In this document: positions 59,097 to 64,000 of the stretch, piece by piece
How the letters are laid out: the number at the start of each line of letters is the position of its first letter
Numbering within the stretch: the stretch's first letter is position 1
Translations under genes and position numbers: made by a program
Notes under the pieces: generated by a model
Database searches by the model: none
What the model was told of the DNA's origin: nothing
The model's input: the letters and a program-made list of their open reading frames with translations, nothing else
Origin: Colocasia esculenta
Lineage: Eukaryota > Streptophyta > Magnoliopsida > Alismatales > Araceae
DNA: 64,000 nucleotides
NCBI GenBank assembly: GCA_014218235.1
Contig: CM024755.1
Location: 75,996,631 to 76,060,630 of the forward strand
Direction: 5' to 3'

Positions 59097-60457
59097 TGTT
59101 GGGTTTTTCATATATCATGTTTTTGATGATCACATTAACACCCTTGAACATTGATTTAATGCAAAATTGATGTGCTAACTAACATGAAAAACACCATGAA
59201 AGTGATTGAGTTAAACATTGCTAAATCATACAATGTATATCACTAACAATGTATTTGCATGTAGGTGCACAAGCATGAAACATGGAGCATTGAAGAGGCA
59301 TTGAAGAGATGAGCAAAAAGCACAAAAATCTGTCAAAAAGGTGTATCTGTCGACAGATGAACTCTACTTGTCGACAGATTCATACAGTCATTCCAAGACA
59401 GAACTCAGGTTTGCATCTCTGAGTGTATCTGTCGACAGATGCAATGTACCTGTCGACAGATACACACAGACAACCCAGGACAGAGCTCAGGTTTTCAATT
59501 CCTGAGTGCATCTGTCGACAGATGCAAACTGCCTATCGACAGATACACTCAGAAACTCATTTTCCTGAAACCCAGTTCTCAGCCTGAGTCTGCCTGTCGA
59601 CAGATGCAAGTGCACCTGTCGACAGCCGACGGAAACTTCAGATTTTGGGTTTCCAAATCCGGCCCACTTGGGTGTTTCCTTCCTCCACGACCCCCACCTT
59701 TACCTAACACTATATAAGCATCCTTTTGGAGCCAAATTCGCATAGAGCAGCCTCCCATCCAAGAGCCTCCAAGGGACCAAGAGGAAAAGCCCCAAATTGC
59801 TGCTCTGCTTCAACTTTCCGCCCAGATCGACGTGGAATCACCATCTATGCGGAGCTGAAGCCGGATCGTCATCAATTCAACCTTCTACATCGATCAATCT
59901 ACATCCAATCGAAGTTTGAAGAGCGTTTGGACGATCCACGAGAAGAATTCCAACCGGATTTGTTCCCTAATTCCCAATTCTTCTCCATTTCATAATTTCC
60001 ATTCCATCGAGTGTGTGTGTGGTTGTGTTTCGAGCATCCCTTGTGCTTGATTCACGTATTTGTGGTTGTTCTGATCGTGGTTCATCAGACAACGTGTGTG
60101 TGGTTGAGTTGTAGTGTTGAACTCGCTCATAAGCAGTCGTTTCTGCGTGTGTGTGTGGACGGTGGATGTAGGATACACGAGTTGTGTACTCCGAACCACC
60201 TTAAATCATCATGTTCTGTGGTTTGTTCGCGTTTTGCGATAGATGATTGGTAGGCACGGTGTTCATACGCACGTTTGATTCCCTGTTTTCTTTTAGATCA
60301 ACTCAAGCGGTCTCACACTTAATTGAATTTGAATCAAATTTCATTAAGATCGCTGTAGCATCGAAAAGAAGCCATCAATAGTTTAAAATTGCCGTAATCT
60401 ATTCAACCCCCCCCCCCTTCTAGATTACCGTATTGTGTATTTCCGCATAACTCTTCA
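59097..60457 (+). mobile_element. Solo LTR of a Ty1/copia element
   Basis: 1361 bp, TGTTGGG...CTCTTCA, with the target duplication CTTTC at 59092-59096 and 60458-60462. A TATA box (CTATATAAGC, about 59710) and a C-run followed by TTCTAGATTA near the 3' end fit a copia LTR promoter and R/U5 region. The U3 holds eight TGTCGACAG-type palindromes (59347-59625). Confidence 0.9.
59346..59626. repeat. Array of eight CTGTCGACAG palindromes
   Basis: The palindromes come in pairs about 20-25 bp apart, and the pairs recur roughly every 80 bp with shared flanks (GAGTGTATCTGTCGACAGAT, then ACCTGTCGACAGATACAC). One copy is mutated to CTATCGACAG. Confidence 0.9.
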
Positions 60458-60585
60458 CTTTCCTTTATATTTCTACGGACTTGTGAATGGTATCCCTTGC
60501 GAGGCTTCGGCTCGTTCGCGGGAGGTGGAGTCAGGTCAGGCACGTTATTATATTAATGGGTCTGGATAACGAGGACCGCTACAGT

Positions 60586-60597
60586 TGGTATCAGAGC
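60586..60597 (+). other. Primer-binding site of element D
   Basis: TGGTATCAGAGC, two bases after the LTR end CGCTACA. Confidence 0.9.
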
Positions 60598-60735
60598 AAG
60601 GTCCATGTGGATATAAAGGAATTGGAAATTTGTATAGCCTATTCTCTACTTTAGCCCACTGCTGGTAGTTGACCCTAGTTTTTGTATTAATAATTGTATG
60701 CGTGTGGTTGGAATATTGTTTGTGCAGGATCAGAA

Positions 60736-61757
60736 ATGGCAGACAGAAGGGATTGGGGAGGAGGTGGAGATGAGTTGGGAGAGGATGCTACGTAGCGGAT
60801 GATAGAGAGAATATGGGAAAGTCTTACCGATATTTGGACGAGGTTGGATCAGTAGGCACCGGTATAGCCAGCAGCGGCAGTACCACCAGTTGTAGAGGAG
60901 GTAGTGCCAGTAGCACCAGTTCCACCACCAGGAGTTGGGGTACCACTCTTTGTACCTATATCCCCAGCAGTACCAGCACGGCTAGTTAGTGCAGAGGAGC
61001 CTACGGCACTTGTGGAGAGGTTTTTGAGGTTGCAGCCACCTACGTTCTCAGGAGGCCCCAACTCCGATATAGCGGAGCACTGGGTGCACGAGATAGAGAG
61101 GGTGTTTGTGACGATGAGGTGTTCGCAGACAGACATGGTGATTCTTGCCACCTACCAATTATGAGGCTTTGCACAGGAGTGGTGGAGATTGAAGATGCAG
61201 ACAGTGTTTGCAGGGAGGCCAGAGGATACTATTACTTGGCACGAGTTTTTGACAGTCCTCAACGATACTATTACTTGGTATTAGAATATCAGATGAGATT
61301 TATGGCATTGAGCATATATGCTCCATATGTGGTGACTGATAGCACTATGATGGTGGAGTATTTCATTAGAGGCTTGCGAGCCGAGTTGTAGGATGTAGTG
61401 ATTCCCCTCATGTGTAGGACGGTAGAGGAGGCGGCGCAGAGAGCAGCGATATTAGAGAGGACTGTTCGGGCCAGACAGGGACAGTCTCATGCAGGCAGTT
61501 CAGGTAGTTTCCGGCTTCCTCAGCAGTCTACCGACATCAGCAAGGGTAAAGCACCCTCAGGAGCTTCATCATCGTCAGGATTTGCAAAGTGGGGTAAACA
61601 GATAAAGAAGTTCTTTCGAGGAGGAGGTCGAGGTGGAGGCAGACAGCAGGGCTTCCAGCAGGGTGGTTTTTAGCAGGGTCGTGGTTTTAGGCCACCGACT
61701 CCAGAGGATTCACAGCAGAGAACTGCAGGGCAGCCTACGACTTTTCTGTTGCCCAGT
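60736..61757 (+). pseudogene. Broken gag of element D
   Basis: The frame opens MADRRDWGGGGDELGEDAT and is then broken by stops. A proline/valine-rich linker leads to FLRLQPPTFSGGPNSDIAEH, then WVHEIERVF and FVTMRCSQTDMVILATYQL, the typical start of the gypsy gag core. After frameshifts come YQMRFMALSIYAPYVV and VEYFIRGLRAEL, a RTVEEAAQRAAILE block and an RGGGRGGGRQQG basic tail. Several stops and at least one frameshift are visible, as is a local repeat of GATACTATTACTTGG. Zinc knuckle and pol are missing because the next element inserted at 61758. Confidence 0.8.
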
Positions 61758-62035
61758 TGACGAGCCCAGAGGGGGGGGGGGGGTGAATGGGTCTTTAAAA
61801 ATTATTTAGCCAGTACCTGTACTTAAAACAATCACATAAAGATGTTCTTCAATGAAGGTTAGTTAAGGTTAGTATAAGCACCAAACACACAAGAAATCAA
61901 TCACATGACACAAGGAGTTATCCTGGTTTGGACCTCCTCTCCTTAGGAGTCCTACGTCCAGTCCCCGAGCAACAACTCAGGATTCCACTAACTAGGGTAC
62001 AGTCCCCTTATGGACACTACAACACCCAGCTCAGC

Positions 62036-62160
62036 TGGTCTTCCTTCACACGAAGGGAACTACAACACCCTGGATACCCCACCAGGTCTTCCTTCACCAT
62101 GAAGGGAAATCAACACCCTAGATCCCCAGGTCTTCCTTCACAACCGAAGGGAAACAACCA
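62036..62160. repeat. Three imperfect ~50-bp repeats in element E LTR
   Basis: Each unit has GGTCTTCCTTCAC, then GAAGGGAA and CAACACCCT/CAAC, with variable spacers. Confidence 0.7.
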
Positions 62161-62944
62161 GCAAAAATTGAGCAAGAAAAACAAGCCCCTAGATCAAGCT
62201 TTAACAAGCCACGATCTGAAGCTAATAGCCCTGAGAGCAAGAGATCTAAACAGTGCACTCTCTCAGAACTACACAGGCTCTCTCTTGGGATTTCTAACAC
62301 AGCACAGAGAGCAAAAGAGCTTGAGACAATTTGGAGTGGGATGCTTGGCTCTAGGATTCTCGCAGAAGAATTTGAATGCTTGCGCTCTTTGTTGTATATG
62401 TTCTTCTCTTTTCGTTCGTTGCATTCTTCTGGAGTTACTGTCTTGTATTTATATCTTCAATTTGAATTGTATTCGTTGAAGTATCCGTTGTCTCTAGTTT
62501 GGTAGACGTTAGATAGGATGACCTTTCGTGGAAGCTTTTAGTCAACTGTCTTTTATCTACTTGTGCACGCCAAATATTCTATATTATCCTTTGTCTTCTA
62601 TTAGTCCAACGTTGTAAGATAAAATGTCGTCAGAGATCTGCACATTTTCCAAGCTTAAATGGTGGATAGCTAAGCTGTCTCTGATGTCAGTCAATGTTAG
62701 AACAAATAATCACAGAAATAGTAATACCATATTGCTATTCTAAAAGATGCACACAGAGTAAGCATGATAATGGAAGACATCATCTGCATGCATGCAGAGA
62801 TATGTTCAGTCTTCATTAAATGCATAGGTGTCAGAAAGATGTGTGCGAAGACTTTGACTATTCAATGCTTTGACGAAAAATTAAATAGCAAGTCGTTATA
62901 TGAGGTTGATATGTCCATGACTTATGGAATTGTTATGATCAAGT

Positions 62945-63670
62945 CATTTTAACCAAATCGTTGTATTCACTGAAGAAATCGTTATAAACACTTAAGAAAT
63001 CGTTTCATAAAACAAATCGTTGTGTTCAATAAAGAAATCATTATGAACACTTAAGAAATCGTTATACAAAGCAAATCGTTATGTTCAATAAAGAAATCGT
63101 TATGAACTCTTAAGAAATCATTGTACAAAGCAAATCATTATGAAGTCTTAAGAAATCGATGCGATGACTTAAGGAATCGTTATGATGAGCAAATTGTTAT
63201 GAAGTCTTAAGAAATCGATGCGATGACTTAAGGAATCGTTATGATGAGCAAATCGCTATGAAGTCTTAAGAAATCGATGCAATGACTTAAGGAATCGTTA
63301 TGATGAGCAAATCGTTATAAAGTCTTAAGAAATCGATGCGATGACTTAAGGAATCGTTATGATGAGCAAATCATTACGAAGTCTTAGGAAATCGTTATGA
63401 TGAGCAAATCGTTATGAAGTCTTAGGAAATCGATGCGATGACTTAAGGAATCGTTATGATGAGCAAATCGTTACGAAGTCTTAGGAAATCTTTATGATGT
63501 CTTTAAGAAATCGATGCGATGACTTAAGGAATCGTTATGGGAACGATTTGTTTGTAATCAAATGATGTTTCTGTCTTATAAAGAAATCATTAAGACACTT
63601 ATAAAATCATTATGAAATCAAATCGTTAAAGTTCTATTGAAATCGATATACACTAAGGAAATCGTTGTGA
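62945..63670. repeat. AATCGTTATGA-type minisatellite with a 59-bp core array
   Basis: From 63164, units beginning ATGACTTAAGGAATCGTTATGA recur at 63223, 63282 and 63341 (period 59), then with insertions to about 63540. The flanks (62945-63160 and 63540-63670) hold degenerate GAAATCGTTAT/CAAATCGTTAT words at 20-40 bp spacing. Confidence 0.85.
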
Positions 63671-63890
63671 TTTTCAACAGAAGTTGATATGGACTTAGAG
63701 AAATTACTTACTTGGCATTGATATTTTCTACAGAAGTATTAATACTTACCAAATAGGCTTGATTTTCCTTTGAGGTTTTTCCTGTGCTCAAGACTTAGGA
63801 AATATATGTTAATAAGCTTGAAATGGTTTTGTTAATCACCAAAATAAATATGCAATGAATTGAAATTTCATGGGGATAGACTGATCATCA

Positions 63891-64000
63891 ATCTCCCCCT
63901 TTTTGGTGATGACAAAACTTAACAAAAGCATGAATAAAATTCTAGACATTATGTATTTCAGAAATGCTAAATATTTTTCTTCCCCTTTTTTTCATTAAGC
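63891..64000 (-). mobile_element. Internal 3' end of copia element E with polypurine tract
   Basis: The minus strand reads GTTTTGTCATCACCAAAAAG followed by GGGGAGAT directly before the LTR at 63890. This is the characteristic sequence ahead of the 3' LTR in SIRE/Maximus elements. Coding sequence is outside the window. Confidence 0.7.

Larger units (their letters stand above)
57961..60583 (+). repeat. 5' LTR of element D, interrupted
   Basis: Excluding the inserted copia LTR, this LTR is about 1.26 kb. Its blocks match the reverse complement of 620-2863, including CGTTCGCGGGAG near the end. GCGACAGTGAGG/GTCGCG words cluster at 58105-58310. The extra 1 kb of the 620-2863 copy is missing here. 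Confidence 0.85.
57961..61757 (+). mobile_element. Ty3/gypsy element (element D), 5' part
   Basis: A 5' LTR (57961-59096 plus 60463-60583, TGTAGCG...CGCTACA) is followed by a primer site and gag. It inserted into the CACTA transposase gene. The LTR is interrupted by a copia solo LTR, and gag is cut at 61757 by another copia element. It is related to the solo LTR at 620-2863. Confidence 0.85.
61758..63890 (-). repeat. 3' LTR of a Ty1/copia element of SIRE/Maximus type (element E)
   Basis: On the minus strand the LTR starts TGATGATCAG at 63890 and ends GGGCTCGTCA at 61758, with a C-run (G13 on +) close to the end as in other copia LTRs. The polypurine tract lies beyond 63890, so the element body continues past the window. 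It contains a 59-bp minisatellite (63164-63540) and three ~50-bp repeats with CAGGTCTTCCTTCAC cores (about 62036-62160). It inserted into gag of element D. Confidence 0.75.

Noticed and set aside
61928..62479. A 183-codon open frame inside the copia LTR
   Set aside because: It is built on local 50-bp repeats in an LTR on the opposite strand to the element, with no recognisable domain.
63164..63540. Regular repeats that could suggest a CRISPR array
   Set aside because: The units are contiguous 59-bp tandem copies without unique spacers, in a plant retrotransposon LTR.

Overview
This is a 64 kb piece of nuclear genomic DNA from a flowering plant. The evidence is a spliced gene with GT-AG introns, Ty3/gypsy and Ty1/copia LTR retrotransposons with initiator-Met tRNA primer sites, a CACTA transposon, a Helitron and a SINE-like insert. 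The retroelement load and the long (3.3-3.6 kb) Tekay-type LTRs suggest a large-genome species. A monocot is possible, but the sequence does not prove it.

Only one intact host gene was found: a ten-exon gene on the + strand (coding span 9550-20944) for C53 (CDK5RAP3/LZAP-like), the UFMylation-linked ER-phagy receptor. Its exons join in frame to a 573-residue protein with three shuffled ATG8-interacting motifs of the form I-x-W-x-I/V. Its introns hold repeats. Intron 2 has a 79-bp tandem repeat plus a fold-back. The 4.9 kb intron 9 has a tandem duplication, an inverted repeat and a ~3.2 kb Helitron that carries broken pieces of four unrelated genes (TMEM45/DUF716, mitochondrial dicarboxylate carrier, NPH3, DAHP synthase).

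Left of the gene (1-8300) are nested retroelement remains: a Tekay LTR end, a gypsy solo LTR (620-2863, TSD TCAAA), the 3' part of a copia LTR, and a decayed gypsy element with integrase remnants. Right of the gene, after a SINE-like insert, a full-length Tekay-type chromovirus (22669-34129, TSD ATTTC) lies on the - strand. Next is a non-autonomous element with 3.56 kb LTRs (34907-54495, TSD TATAT) whose ~1 kb interior encodes only a zinc-knuckle protein. Its left LTR was split by a second full-length Tekay element (36116-47585, TSD TCTTG). From 55692 a CACTA element with a broken TNP2 transposase gene is interrupted by a gypsy element (from 57961). That element's LTR holds a copia solo LTR (59097-60457, TSD CTTTC), and its gag is cut by a copia element of SIRE/Maximus type that runs off the window end.

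The nesting gives a clear relative order of insertion. The points most worth a second look are the multi-gene Helitron, two GT-AG introns of identical length inside gag of both Tekay copies, a block conserved between the two Tekay subfamilies' LTRs, and short CG-containing motif arrays (GTCGC/GCGAC, TGTCGACA) that recur in unrelated LTR families. All coordinates were read by eye, and no database search was possible.
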